Origin: Gigaspora margarita
Lineage: Eukaryota; Glomeromycota; Glomeromycetes; Diversisporales; Gigasporaceae
Length of the DNA stretch: 64,000 bases
Direction of reading: 5' to 3'
NCBI GenBank assembly: GCA_009809945.1
Contig: WTPW01000347.1
Coordinates: 39,068-103,067, forward strand
Shown here: positions 32,452-43,974 of the stretch, one piece after another
How the letters are laid out: every line of letters starts with the position of its first letter
How positions within the stretch are numbered: the stretch's first letter is position 1
Program-made: the position numbers and the translations under genes
Notes under the pieces: model-generated
What the model saw: the letters and a program-made list of their open reading frames with translations, nothing else
What the model was told of the DNA's origin: nothing
The model's database searches: none

Positions 32452-35400
32452 TTATGAATAAATATCAGGATTAAGAATTTCTTCTTCAGCGGCATTTTTA
32501 TAACAATCGAATGCCTTTTCTTCATCAATTTTAGTTCCTATCCCTAAATTGTAACATTCACCAAGTTGCCCATATGCTTTTAAGTATCCACCTTTAATCG
32601 ATTCTTGATATAAATCAAAAGCCTTTTTTTCATTTATAGTAGTTCCTTCACCATATTGATAATTAGTTGCAAGATTATATTTTCCTATAGCTAAACCTTT
32701 TTTAGCAGCTTTTTGATAACATTCAAACGCCTTTTCAAAATTAACTTCAGTTCCTATACCGTTTGTATAACAATAACCAAGATTATTAAATGCGTCTATA
32801 TAGCCACCTTCAGCAGATTTCTGATAAGATTCGAAAGCTTTTGTCTTATTCATTTCAGTTCCTTTTCCATAACGATAATTAAAGGCCAGATTATATTGAC
32901 CTACAGCAAAACCACCTTTGGCAACTTTTTGAAAACATTCAAAAGACTTTTTTTCATCCATTTTAGTTCCTTTACCTTCAGAATAACAAACACCAAGAAT
33001 ATTATACGCCTCAATATAACCACCTTTAGCAGATTTTTGACCAAGTTCAAAAGCCTTCTTTTCATCTTTTGAAATCCACTTTCCGCTATAACAACACAAA
33101 GCGAGAATATGTTGAACTATAGAGCTTATTTGATTATTCAAACACCAATTAATGACATCATTCGGTTTTTGTTGTTTCTCTAAAAAAAAAAGTTCCATTG
33201 AATCAAAAATCATAGTAATATTTTTTCCTTTCTTTTTTTCTTTAATATATAAATTACATAATTCTTTAGTAATTTTATAAAATTTTAGAGAACCACCGTT
33301 CATTTCAGGAATTTTCAATTTTTCGAGCCTTTTTACGATTTCTTGTATAGTGGGTCGTTTTTGGGGGTTATCTTGCCAACAATCTAAAAATAATTACAAG
33401 ATTAATGTTTTTATATTCGTGCAATCATGTGTTGTATTTTATATGAGTGTTGCCAAGGAGATGAAAATTTTAGGCTTCCAATTTATCTTTTATTATTTAG
33501 TTCATGAAAGTCTGATCGGTAACATAGTGTTCGAGAGAAACATTAATCTCCTGATTACGTAATTAATCACACACCAATACCAGATATTATCCGACAGGTC
33601 CTATGTGCGCATTGGACGTTTTCTATATATATTATTCGATCACTTTCTAATCATGTGAAAACTCAATTTTCTGATTTTATTTCTTTTTGCATAACTCATA
33701 AAATTTCATATTAGTGAAAGTTAAGGAAAAAAAGATTTAGCGAAGAAAAAAAGTAAAAAAAGTTAAATGAAAAAAAATGATGAACGAAAGTGGAAAAGTA
33801 AGCGAACGTAAAAAAAGAGTAAAAGTGAGTCTAATGATTAGAAAGACCGAATAATTTATACGAAAAACGACAGTGCTTACGTCGGACCTTACGGATAAAA
33901 ATGTTATCAGTTAAGTTGTAATGAAAACTGATTATTCGTAGGGAACAATATAAATGAAGTGGCAAAGCCACGTCATTTATATAGTAACCTAGCGATAAAT
34001 CAGTTATCATCAACAACCTAACCAATAACAAGTACTTATCTGGTATTGATATGTTGTATTACAATGATTAATTACGTAATATCATAATTCCTCAGGTGAT
34101 AAATATCTACTTACGGGATTTTCCTCTCGAACATTCATATGATGTGTGAATATGTTACAATACTGAACACTATATCAAGATAATGGAATATTAATCAAAA
34201 ATACTCTGGTCCGTGTGTGCAAAGTGAAAACTTCTCCATTAATACCTTCATACGCAATAATTTTATTACATATATGTTACCATTAGGGCTAAAATCCAGT
34301 AAATAAATGTATTTTTTATTTCCCTCAACGGCGGAAATAAGCAGTGTTGGCAGATGACAATATCATAATGTCGTATGATATATAGATCATATGTCATATG
34401 ATATGAGTGTTGCCAAGGGAAAAAGGTCGTTCGGGTTTTTAAGTCCGAATGGCCTTTTTCTCTTGGCAGCACTCCTATAAAATCATATACCATTTTGTCA
34501 TATTATTATACATGACATCATCATATGATATTGTAGATAAATCATATAAGTCATATAAATCGTATGTCATAATCGTCCAACACTGGAAATAATGATAAAA
34601 CTCCGGGCCTTTCGGGCCCTCATATGACCGGGATCTATGGGTTATTTCCCATGGTAGGAAATAAATATTATTTTCGTATTGTATGATGTCATGACGGTAG
34701 TTTGCTGTTGTGTTCATAAATTCTGAAACAACTGATTACCGAATCGATAATTTACCGAGCCAGAATCAATCGGTTACCAACTTCGGCCGGATTGAGAAAC
34801 TTTTTCGGTCGTCGGCAAATTTTTCAATTTATGAAAACAGCTGCAAGTGTATTTATTCTCAGATTTTTTTTCGCCCGATAGGAGCTGAAGAGAAAAAATC
34901 CGGGTAAATATTTTTGACAATTATTTCCTCGTAGTTGGAAATAAAGGTGATATTTTCCTGTTTTATTAATTGTCGGCCGGAAGCTATTTCCCTATTGAGT
35001 TTGGATTAAATTGCTCCCAAATAAAGAATGTAAATCTCATAATCTACAATTAGTCAAGTTAGAATAGTAGTTTAAAATACTTTGGTCAATGAAAAGAATA
35101 AGTTTCCAAAAACGTTTATTATTTCCCTGATTTATCGAGGAAATAACAAGTGTTGCTGGAAGCTTGTGTTTTCGTTGACCAAAGTAATGAGTCGTAAAAT
35201 CCCGTCATATGATCATGTAGAACGTAGAATAATCATAAATAATGAATTGAAAGCCTGAAGTCTCATTTCCTTTGACAGTATTCATATCATATGATATCGT
35301 ATTGTACATACCAGTATACAAATCAATATAAGTCATTTGAGATTTTTCTATAAACTCTACCTTGGCATCATTTAACATATCTATAGTTAACTCCGAAAGT

Positions 35401-35629
35401 TGGCATATTTCTTTTGGTGGCTCAAATGGGGGACGACTTTTAGATATTTCCCACATAAGTACACCTAACATATATATATCAGATTTTTTTGTTATTTTAT
35501 ACGTTTCTTCATTTTGGAAGTGTGCCATATTTGGCCAAAAGTCTATAAATTTGATATTATTCTCGTAGATTAAAATGTTATTTGAATGCTATAAATATTA
35601 ATAAAAAAAGTAATTAGTAATTATTGCAA

Positions 35630-35724
<95 letters not shown>

Positions 35725-36668
35725 TAATTAAAATAACAATAATTGATAAATTAATATACAATTACAAAATTTCCGTGTATGATTTCATTCTCATGCATAA
35801 ACTTGATTGCATCAGCAAGCTGTTGTGCAAGATCTAATTTACGTGACCAATTAAGCTTATCAAAATTATTTTGTAAATAGGACTTTAATATTCCATGATC
35901 AGAATAATTGAGAATTGGAATGTATTGAGGTCCATAATTATCTAAAAACAAAAAAAAAATAGTAATAAAATAAATACAAATTAAGAAATTGTTCAATAAG
36001 AGTATAATTTAAAACCGGATTTTAGGATTTTATGTAACAATCTTATGCAAAACATATAAATGTATATTTTAGAGCACTAGAAAGGGATCCGCACGACCCA
36101 TTCTAAAAATTTAATATAAATCATAGGATTGGTCTTCTATTCAAAACTCTTCTATACGACATTACTTTTAGTTGTACACCAAATTTCCGTGAATTATGAA
36201 AAAAAATGATTCGAATCTCTTTATTCACAATCGTAAAATTCTATTTGCAAATCTACCCTGGATTAATGAATGATTATAAGATTATTTATTAAAATTACAC
36301 TTACTTTCTTTCTCAGCAACGTTATAAAACCTAATGATACTATTTTGTTGCGAATTAAGCTGAATGCAAAATAAAGTCAGTAAAAGATAAAAATCAAATA
36401 TTTACATAAAATAAATATTAAAATCTACCTCATTTATAATTTCCTTAGTAATGGTTACGATATTATTTTCATATGATTTTAGAGGAACGTTTAAACTAGA
36501 ACATTTTGCAATTACATGAAAAACTTTTTTAAAAGGTTCAAAACAGGTAAATTGTGTATTGGTGAAAGTTGTATATCGTTTGATACATTTGCTGTGAAGA
36601 TTTCTTTCTACTCGTTCGAGAAATAAACTTTTTGGTGCATTGGACGAAGCTTTGGCAAGGCTGGGCAT
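32452..36668 (-). CDS. TKL-type (pseudo)kinase with C-terminal Sel1 repeats, five exons
   Basis: Exons on the minus strand are 36668-36429, 36361-36307, 35941-35766, 35588-35312 and 33383-32452. All introns are GT...AG (67, 365, 177 and 1928 nt), phases agree, and the joined frame is open for 559 codons. Residues 1-268 follow a tyrosine-kinase-like domain: degenerate glycine loop EPFKKVF (44-50), beta-3 VPLK with K64, IIRFY (88-92), catalytic loop HGNFHSNN (154-161), IDFW (172-175), SDIYMLGVLMWE, and CWQDNPQKRP (251-260). Residues ~337-549 hold about six Sel1-like repeats of ~36 residues (e.g. AYNILGVCYSEGKGT). Family knowledge: kinase-Sel1 proteins are greatly expanded in Glomeromycotina and are thought to act in cytoplasmic signalling or scaffolding. 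Inference: HRD is HGN and DFG is DFW, so phosphotransfer is unlikely. The ATG at 36668 begins the open exon; the downstream codon at 33318 is TTG inside exon 5, not a start. No signal peptide or membrane segment seen. Expression is untested. Confidence 0.85.
33554..34085. repeat. Foldback inside intron 4
   Basis: Inverted ends: ATTACGTAATTAATCACAC at the left and a matching block ending ATTAATTACGTAAT at the right, each next to a CCAATACCAGAT-type block. The interior is purine-rich (33720-33830) and has a short perfect hairpin near 33949-33983 (ATGAxGTGGC / GCCACxTCAT). Open frames here are not supported as genes. Confidence 0.5.
34342..34585. mobile_element. hAT-like MITE with a nested hairpin
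   Basis: Terminal inverted repeat CAGTGTTGGCAGATGAC / complement ending GTCCAACACTG. Flanks GAAATAAG (34334-34341) and GAAATAAT (34586-34593) agree at 7 of 8 bases, the 8-bp duplication expected of hAT elements. A second hairpin with ends GAGTGTTGCCAAGG / CTTGGCAGCACTC lies inside at 34405-34474. Confidence 0.75.
35076..35188. repeat. Hairpin MITE in intron 4
   Basis: Arms TACTTTGGTCAATGAAAA and TTTTCGTTGACCAAAGTA face each other, with GGAAATAA-type sequence in the loop. Non-coding. Confidence 0.5.
35631..35721. repeat. (AAT)n microsatellite in intron 3
   Basis: About 30 uninterrupted AAT/TAA triplets within the 177-nt intron 35765-35589 of the kinase-Sel1 gene. Length is likely to vary between isolates. 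Confidence 0.95.
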
Positions 36669-37482
36669 TTTTGACAGATATAAATTCGAGCGTGAAAATC
36701 AGTAATGAGGCTATACACTAATTTTAACTTGTTTCTTTGTTCATTAATGCATTAAAATGTAACTGCCGATCAGCGCACAATAACCTATTAAGTACTAGCA
36801 CTAGTATGTGTCATGATTGAGATCATGCCATAATACATATCTTGTGATTTTTTACTTGTCATTACAATCGGTGGCTTAATTTTGGCTCAGAATTTGCTTG
36901 CAAATAGATTGAATTATCATTTATACTAGCATCACTAGTCAATTATTGTCAACCCATTTCTGCGTACTGTACGTATAATAATGCGATAAAGCTCCAACAG
37001 GAAAACCATGAAAAAAAAACCCAACAGGTGCCATTCACATTTCGATATTGACTACGTTGAATACGTTTAAATATGATTTAAATATGTTCGAATTTGTTTA
37101 TTTTTAATAATATGTTTTGTATACTATATGTTGAATTAATTCGAATATCCGAATATATGTTTGTTTCACCAAATTGAATATCCGGATCGTTTCATTACAC
37201 AACCAAGCGCTTAATATGGATTAGATAGTAAAATTTAGGTTACTATTACAGTACGTCTATCTATTCTAAATCAATGTTAATTTAATATCGATCCTAAATT
37301 CTAATGTTTTTTTTTAAATCAACTATTTATATACTATCAATATATATGTTGTAAGTGACCCCATTTTAGGGTTGATTTTATCATATGTACACCCTAACCC
37401 TAACCCTAATTTAACTAGGAAATTCCAAATCCACTTAAATTTCATTCCCGCCTACGATATATATACTAAAATGTTAATGTCC
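36669..37482. other. Upstream region of the kinase-Sel1 gene
   Basis: No further exon recognised. Contains a telomere-like ACCCTAACCCTAACCCTAA at 37390-37408 and ATTCGAATATCCGAATAT-type short palindromes at 37136-37190. No promoter element could be singled out. Confidence 0.4.
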
Positions 37483-37485
37483 TTA

Positions 37486-38132
37486 GGGTGTTCTCAAGCA
37501 TCTCAATCAATTGATTTAACAATGATCGTGATGATGCTCAAGCATCAACATCAATGACGATATTAATAGAGTTAAATGCTTGAGCATGCTCTTTTTCTTT
37601 TGTTCGTGATCTTCAATAGGTCACCCAAAACAACTAAAAAATCTTATAAAAAAATTCTATTTAACTGACTGCCGAAGCTTCAACTTTAGTTGCATCGGTT
37701 TCTCCTTTTAACAGTTAATGATTTATACAAGTTAAATTTTTTGTTGCAACAGCAACAGAATCAATTTATCGAATCATTATCGAAAGTTGCTTTACAGCAA
37801 TAAAGAAGTAATTTTTTGTTATTTTTGTTATTATTATTTTAAAAGATGTGTTGTAATTATTATGTTCATATCAAGGTATCGATTATTTGTTTTAAAAGCT
37901 TCGAGCATTAACAATAAAATGGTTATTTTTTGGATCGGATAGAAACTTGGTGACAATTTATTGTTTATTATTATATTTGAATATAAAGTAATGATTGAGC
38001 GACCTTTATTTGAGGTGGTTTGTATCTTACTGACTTGTTCATCGTAATAGTAACTCACTTGATTCATTTATTCGATTTCCGACTAATTAAAATTTACTTC
38101 TGATCCATTGAGTGAGGTGCTTGAGAACACCC
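37486..38132. mobile_element. Harbinger-like element, copy 1
   Basis: Ends GGGTGTTCTCAAGCATCTCA / complement GGGTGTTCTCAAGCACCTCA, flanked by TTA on both sides (37483-37485, 38133-38135). Open frames within (37372-37557, 37834-38067) have no motif. Confidence 0.8.
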
Positions 38133-38164
38133 TTAGTCATTAACAGATTTGATCGGTTAATTTA

Positions 38165-38898
38165 GGGTGTTCTCAAGCACCTCCCTCAATGGATCGGGAG
38201 TAAATTTTAATTAGTCATCGTAATTATCACTTAGGTCAAAAAAAAAAAACCTGGAGCTGCGATACTAATTTTTTTCACAGAGCTGCGTTGATTGACTAAA
38301 ATTTATCATTGATAGAGTAATCAAAGAGGTTGCTCAAGCTCAATTACTCTTTCATTTCATTGTTATAGTTTTTTTCATAACAGTAGCTACCAAAAATTAT
38401 TTTCTACTTTTCATACAAAAGCTCTTATAACAAATAAAAGACATTCAGAATTTAATACTCAAAGAATAAATACATATTACCTTCTAGCTTTTATTGCAAT
38501 GTATATAGCTATTCCATCGATTTTTTCTTCACCCAATACAAAAAAAATTATTTTTTTTATATGTCATATATGTACTTTATTATTAATAAAAAAAAAAAAC
38601 ATAATGTAGCCAATTATTGCTGCTGTTGCGATGATAAGTTATTAGTGAAATCGTTAAAAGGACGGTTGGCTGGAAACCAGTTTTCGTTAGTCAAACTTTC
38701 AGACGCCAAATCTTTGGGAGCTAAAGTTCTAGAAACTGTGCAATCATCTTTTTTCTTGAAGTTATAATAATGATTGATTGAAAAATGGATAAGATAGCTC
38801 AAGCATTGATCGCAATCTTTATTTCAATTGATCGTAACGTTTAAGCGTTACTTCTATTACTAGCCAATTCCATCAAGGGAGGTGGTTTGAGAACACTC
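38165..38898. mobile_element. Harbinger-like element, copy 2
   Basis: Ends GGGTGTTCTCAAGCACCTCC and complement GAGTGTTCTCAAACCACCTC, TTA flanks (38162-38164, 38899-38901). Lies 32 bp from copy 1. 38640-38760 is less AT-rich and open in both directions (NQFSLVKLSDAKSLG on plus), possibly a captured exon, but unidentified. Confidence 0.75.
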
Positions 38899-39374
38899 TT
38901 AAGCTCATCATTCGTCATATATTAATCGTTTTTTTTTTAATCGTTTACTTATTTTCTTGAATAATCAAACTTCTAAAAAAAAAAAAAAAAAACCAAAAGT
39001 AAGCACTAACTGTTCGAAATTTGATGATTGCGGTTTTAGAGATCAAAAAAAAAACTTAGCATAAATTTCCGCAATGCAAAAAATCCTATCATAAAATATT
39101 ATCCAAGAATAGGCCTTCCGTCTTAGCAAGAATAGTTTCAAATGCAAGATTTCGGTCTAAACGCATTACTCAATCTCTCTTGCCTTTGATTTAAATGATG
39201 CTTTAAAAGGTGATAACAAATCTTTTGTGAAAGCTTAAGTTAGAAGCAAGTCCTCTTTGTATTTCATTAGGTTTTGCATGTATATTCAAGATAATTCAAG
39301 TTACATTTTTTAAATTAGGCTTATTTAGGAAAATATTAAATTACGATTTAACTGTGCTATGCTAATAGCTCTTA

Positions 39375-39444
<70 letters not shown>
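39375..39444. repeat. (ATT)n microsatellite
   Basis: About 23 uninterrupted ATT triplets. Confidence 0.95.
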
Positions 39445-39499
39445 TAAAACAAAATAACATGCTTTTGTTATTTCAAGGTGAAGAACTATCATAAATGTT

Positions 39500-39716
39500 A
39501 GAGCTACTAGGAGAAAAATGAAATTTCGGGACTTTCAATTTATCATTTATTCTTTACCGAATTTTGCTGTTTAAAAAATCTGACAGTAACATATATGATA
39601 CGTAATCACATATAATATATCAGATATATCGCTTATCAGATTTTCACAAACTGAGCCTAATAAATAATGAATGGTAAACTTTGAAAGCTCAAAACCTCAT
39701 TTTTTTGGCAGTGTTT
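39500..39716. repeat. Foldback related to the intron-4 element
   Basis: GAAAAATGAAATTTCGGGAC then TTTCAATTTATC faces the complement of GAAAGCTCAAAACCTCATTT + TTTTGGCAGTGTT. The block matches the ends of 33446-35280. Confidence 0.55.
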
Positions 39717-39869
39717 AAATTATCTCTATACATTTTCAGGTTCATTCGGGTTCACACGTTTTATTTCAATTTTTTTATTTCAGTAGATATGTTAATTTCT
39801 TCATTTTATCTATCAATACTGTGGTTAAATTGTGGAATCTTCGCTGACAAAACCCTTCGGATGTAAATA

Positions 39870-40004
39870 CCTTAAATCGCCGGATACAAGATCACCCATA
39901 TATCAGTTCCACCTTCATTTTTTGCTAATTATTTTCCTTTTTTTTACTAATTAATTTTTTTGGTGGAATGTAAGAGACCGGGTCTTGTTTCCGGCGATTT
40001 ACGG
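39870..40004. mobile_element. Mariner-like MITE
   Basis: Ends CCTTAAATCGCCGGATACAA / complement CCGTAAATCGCCGGAAACAA, TA flanks on both sides. Confidence 0.8.
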
Positions 40005-40269
40005 TAGTCAGATTATTTTAGTAAAAATCCAAATATAGATTTACTGCATCATGCATTATGCAATGCATCACGTTACACAATCCTTACCGATAGTGATCTA
40101 ATAGTTCAATGGACGGTTTTGAATATACAGAACCCGGAAAACTTATGATTATCCGTTTGACCCGTAAAATGTTTTTGCAAGTTACGTACGTACATACGAT
40201 TTTTAAGTTTTCGCAAATCAGTATGGTATGGGTGAGCAGATCAATATAGTACAGGTCGATTTTTAACGA

Positions 40270-40445
40270 AAGACGAAGCCTAAACCCCAAAAAGACGAAA
40301 CCTCAAATTCTTCTGACGAAAGACGAAACCTCAAACCTAAAAATGGCGAAACCCTATACTCAAAAAAACGAACCCTAGCGCTCCAGCTAAACAAAAAAAA
40401 AAACGATTACCGAAAATCTATGTTAATAACAAAACCCTATTGCTA
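40270..40445. repeat. Degenerate GACGAAACC repeats
   Basis: ACGAAACCTCAAA recurs two to three times, then GCGAAACCCTA and paired CAGCTAAACAAAAAAA blocks. No gene. Confidence 0.45.
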
Positions 40446-40953
40446 CAGCTAAACAAAAAAATGATTACTGAATATTTTTGTTTTGCTATCAATAAAAACA
40501 ATTCTATAATTTTATATGCTTAAAAAAAATCAACAAATCATTATTGAGTCTATTTAATGCTGGAGATGTTTATAGCTTAATCTGACCTGTATATTTAGTT
40601 TTTTTTTTTAAAAAAGCTATTTCAGAATCTATAAGTAAGAAAAAATATTAAATAAATAAATAGATAAATACAAATATAGGCGTATTATGATGAATTTAGT
40701 AAATTTATGAATTCAAAAAATCTTTTCACTAGAAAATTTTAAGACGCGGCAATAAAGTTTAATCTCATGATTCAAATTAATAACTCAAAAATTAGTTAAA
40801 TAATTTTCTAGCAAGTAATATTAGCATAAAAATTATAAAATGAAAGCTTTTAAGAATTTATGATATTGTCATATCGAGTTTAGCTATCTGAAAATTTACA
40901 TTAATTCGTGATCCATATACCAAACAGAAGCAGCATATATTACCATATATATA

Positions 40954-41226
40954 GGGGACGTCTAAATCCGTGTCCAGTCACGTGTTTTGATTTTTTAATT
41001 AAAGTTAGGGTAAGGGTTAGTTTAGGGTTAGGGTTAGGGCATGTCTTATAGTAAAATTGTCCTTCCGACATTTTTTATTAATGCACCAAGATAGGTTTTG
41101 ACTGTTGTTTCTTGTATTTTTGCAATTTTTGCACCGTTTTTTGTCTCTTCGGGCTGATCCGTGTCGATCAAAACAAACAATTCTATTGGCTCTATGTCAT
41201 GTGATGGACACGGCTTTAGACCAGGG
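40954..41226. mobile_element. CTAAAGCC-family MITE with telomere-like core
   Basis: Ends GGGGACGTCTAAATCCGTGT and complement CCTGGTCTAAAGCCGTGTCC. Core has five TTAGGG-like units (41003-41039), then ATAGTAAAATTGTCCTTCCG, CACCAAGATAGG and a GATCAAAACAA block. Confidence 0.85.
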
Positions 41227-41642
41227 ACGATGATTTTTTGTGGCGAGATAACGTAAATTTTGTGGCGGGATAAGGTAAATTTTGTGATTTTTTGTGATCA
41301 ATTTGAAGGCAATATAAAGTAAATTTTGTGGATCAATTTGAAGCGATTTTGAGAGTTAATTTGAATTTTATAAAATTTTGCGACGACGGATAAAATATTT
41401 TTTATTTGTATTGTAAAAAGTTCTATATAAAAGTATAAAAAATCTATTTCTATATAAAATATATAAAACCCCCCAAAGAAAGTTCGATATAAAAAATTTC
41501 TATAATAATTCAATCTCGGTTAAAATACATCATAGATAATTGTTTGAGTGATTCTTTAGACTAAAAGAGTACTATATAAAGAAAAGCTAAAGGAAATCCC
41601 CAAAATTCCTGGTCGGATTTAGGTCAGCATTTAGCCCTACTA

Positions 41643-41853
41643 AGGCCAGACCAATTTAATTCAGTAGTTTACATTACATCCTTCTCACAAAAGAGGGGGG
41701 GGCTGGAGGGAGTTTATTATAAAAATTTTCTCCGAAATGATCCGCGATATTATAAAAGGTTTCCGAAATCTTCCGCATATATAGTGAGGGGGGAAATGGG
41801 GGAAGCCAGAAGGGGGGGGTAATGTAAAGCACCGAATTAAATTGGTCTAGCCT
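41643..41853. mobile_element. GGCCAGACC MITE, copy 1
   Basis: Ends AGGCCAGACCAATTTAATTC and complement AGGCTAGACCAATTTAATTC, then TTTACATTAC. Interior G runs (GAGGGGGGGG). TA on both sides. Confidence 0.75.
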
Positions 41854-42317
41854 AATTAGTAGATTCTATAGCAAAATTATCAGAAGGGCACTTTTCACTT
41901 AATGAACGGCTACGATTTTATTAGTAAAATTTTTAGTGATCCGAAGCAAAATTGATAATTTCCGGCCCTACTACCAGAATTCCGATGCATTCCGACCAGG
42001 AATTTTGGTGCCTTCCGTGAAATTATGTGCAAACAAGCTAATTTATCGAGTTTTGTGAAATTTTGTGGTGGAACTACACAAATTTTGTGATTTTCACAAA
42101 ATTTTGTGACTTTTGTGATATTTTGTGAAGCACAACCAACATATCATCGTCACGACTAGTGATGTGCCACGTACAGTACTATACGTACAGTACTGTATGT
42201 ACTGTACGTACTGTACGCTAAAATTTTTGCNGATCATTTATTAAGAGTGCCTGCCTGATGTGCCAATTGACCAATCAAATTCGTTAATTGATCAANACAG
42301 ATAATTCCCGAAGAAGC

Positions 42318-42570
42318 TTTCGACTTTGACTTACGCTTTGATTTTCACTTTGACTCTCGCTTTGACTTTCACATTGACTTTCACTTTGACTCTCACTTTG
42401 ACTTCGCTTTAATTTTCGTTTTGACTTTGATTTTCGCTTTGACTCTCCTTGCTTTGATTTGATCTTCAACTTTTATTTTGGCTTTCACTATGACTTCACT
42501 CTAATTTTTATTTTACTTTGATCTTCTCTTTGACTTTCGTTTTTTGACTTTCACTTACATTTCGAGAATT
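42318..42570. repeat. Degenerate (TTTGACTTTCAC)n tract
   Basis: Imperfect hexamer array. The minus-strand open frame 42284-42469 (SESQSESQ-like) is its translation. Confidence 0.85.
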
Positions 42571-42691
42571 TTTTCCGTGTTGAATTCACAAAAATATAAT
42601 TTTGATCAATCAATCGTTTAAATAAGTTATTTAAGTTTAATGAATATTTTATACTTTGCTTCTTGTTTATTAATGTTAATTTAGCTAATTA

Positions 42692-42962
42692 GGCCAGACC
42701 AAGTTGATTATGTGTTTTACATTACCCCCCCCCCCCCCCCCTCCTCAGAGCTCCTCCTCTCCCTCATAGTAAAAAAAATTTAGATAAATATACATAGGGC
42801 TACAGGATATTTCGGAAAATTTTTATACAGTCATGGAACAATTCGGAAAAATTTTTTTTTTGAAAAAAAATTTTTTAAAATTTTACTATGGAACCACCCC
42901 TCCTCCCCCCTCTTCTGGAGGGGAGAGGGGGTAATGTAACACATAATCAACTTGGTCCGGCC
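42692..42962. mobile_element. GGCCAGACC MITE, copy 2, with a C17 run
   Basis: Ends GGCCAGACCAAGTTGATTAT and complement GGCCGGACCAAGTTGATTAT, TA flanks on both sides. C17 at 42725-42741 faces G-rich sequence near the other end. Confidence 0.8.
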
Positions 42963-43535
42963 TAAATACAAAGGATTTTAATGTTAAAAATAATCGCATA
43001 TTAAATCTTTTTATTCGTATTATTTATTTATGTATAAAGATCTTTTTAATCAATACATTAAAATTCGTAAAGTCATAAATTTGTTAGCGAAATTCGTGAA
43101 TAATACCTTTAGCTTTTTCTTGTAAAAAAATTAATTGCATCTTAAAGCTATTTTAGTGGTATTGTATAATTATTATAATCAGGCTACCATTTTTTCTGGG
43201 CGACGCTATGAAGTCTTGTAGCTTAGTCGCTTAGTATAGCTCGGAGATCGAACAGGCCCTTAATTGTAATATTGGGCCGCTATATGTAAGAATTTTTATT
43301 TTGGCCCTCATCCGTAATTATTTTCATTTTTGGACCTAAATACCTTTATTATATAATCTTAATTTTTTATATATTGCAGAATCGCGGATCGCTTAAAAAA
43401 AAAAATTTTTTTTTATATATAAGTACTATACGTACTGTACGTACTGTACGTACTGTACGTACTGTACGCTAAAAAAATTTGGGTAACATATAAATGGCAC
43501 ATCACTAGTCACGACCCCCATTTATAGTAAAAATT

Positions 43536-43974
43536 GGGGAAAATCAATTATTGTTTATTCAAATTTCAGGAAACTGGCACTGTCAGAGCAATAACGGATT
43601 TTTTTACTAAGCTAACCTTTTCCTCACTAACAAACGTTGTAGAGCATATTCTTGCGATTCTAATGGCGGTAAAAACATCAAAATTGGCTCAGTAGATCAC
43701 AAGATATTGTTAAAAAACATTTTGCGACCATTTAGAGTTTCTATGTAAACAATATTATTGTTTACATAGAAACTTTATATGGTCGCGAAACGTTTATTAA
43801 CAATATCTTGTGATCTATTGGGCCAAATTTGATGATTTTACCATCATTAGAATCGCAAGAATGTGCTCTACAACGTTTGTTAGTCGAAGAAAAGTTAGCT
43901 TAGTAAAAAAATCCGTTATTGCTCTGACAGTGCCAGATTCCTGAAATTTGAATAAACAATAATTGATTTCCCCC
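43536..43974. repeat. Near-perfect foldback, ~215-bp arms
   Basis: Arms GGGGAAAATCAATTATTGTT, CACTGTCAGAGCAATAACGG, AACAAACGTTGTAGAGCA and GATCACAAGATATTGTTAA are all mirrored about ~43755. High arm identity suggests a recent origin. Carries M1. Confidence 0.9.

Larger units (their letters stand above)
33446..35280. mobile_element. Inverted-repeat element filling the last intron of the kinase gene
   Basis: The ends form an imperfect inverted repeat of about 50 bp: left begins AGTGTTGCCAAGGAGATGA and the right end reads, in reverse complement, ATACTGTCAAAGGAAATGAG; both continue with a GGCTTYCAATT-type block. It occupies almost all of intron 4 (35311-33384). It encloses a foldback at 33554-34085, a hAT-like MITE at 34342-34585 and a hairpin at 35076-35188. 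A clear target duplication was not found. Confidence 0.5.
42157..43507. mobile_element. hAT-like element with CGTACTGTA sub-terminal repeats
   Basis: Perfect 8-bp duplication GTCACGAC at 42149-42156 and 43508-43515. Ends TAGTGATGTGCCA / TGGCACATCACTA. Both sub-terminal regions have ACTGTACGTACTGTACG tandem repeats (42173-42218, 43426-43469). It holds a TTTGACTTTCAC microsatellite (42318-42570) and a MITE (42692-42962). No transposase seen. Ambiguous bases at 42231 and 42296. Confidence 0.85.

Noticed and set aside
32713-33072. 119-codon plus-strand frame
   Set aside because: Antisense shadow of the Sel1 repeats.
34266-34717. Minus-strand frames in intron 4
   Set aside because: They are the hAT-like MITE and its flanks inside the intron; no splice support.
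42284-42469. Ser/Gln/Lys repeat protein
   Set aside because: Translation of a TTTGACTTTCAC microsatellite inside a hAT-like element, and it contains an ambiguous base.
43215-43262. tRNA-like stretch TTGTAGCTTAGTCGCTTAGT...AGATCGAAC
   Set aside because: Only weak A/B box resemblance, no stem support, and no A tail or duplication nearby.
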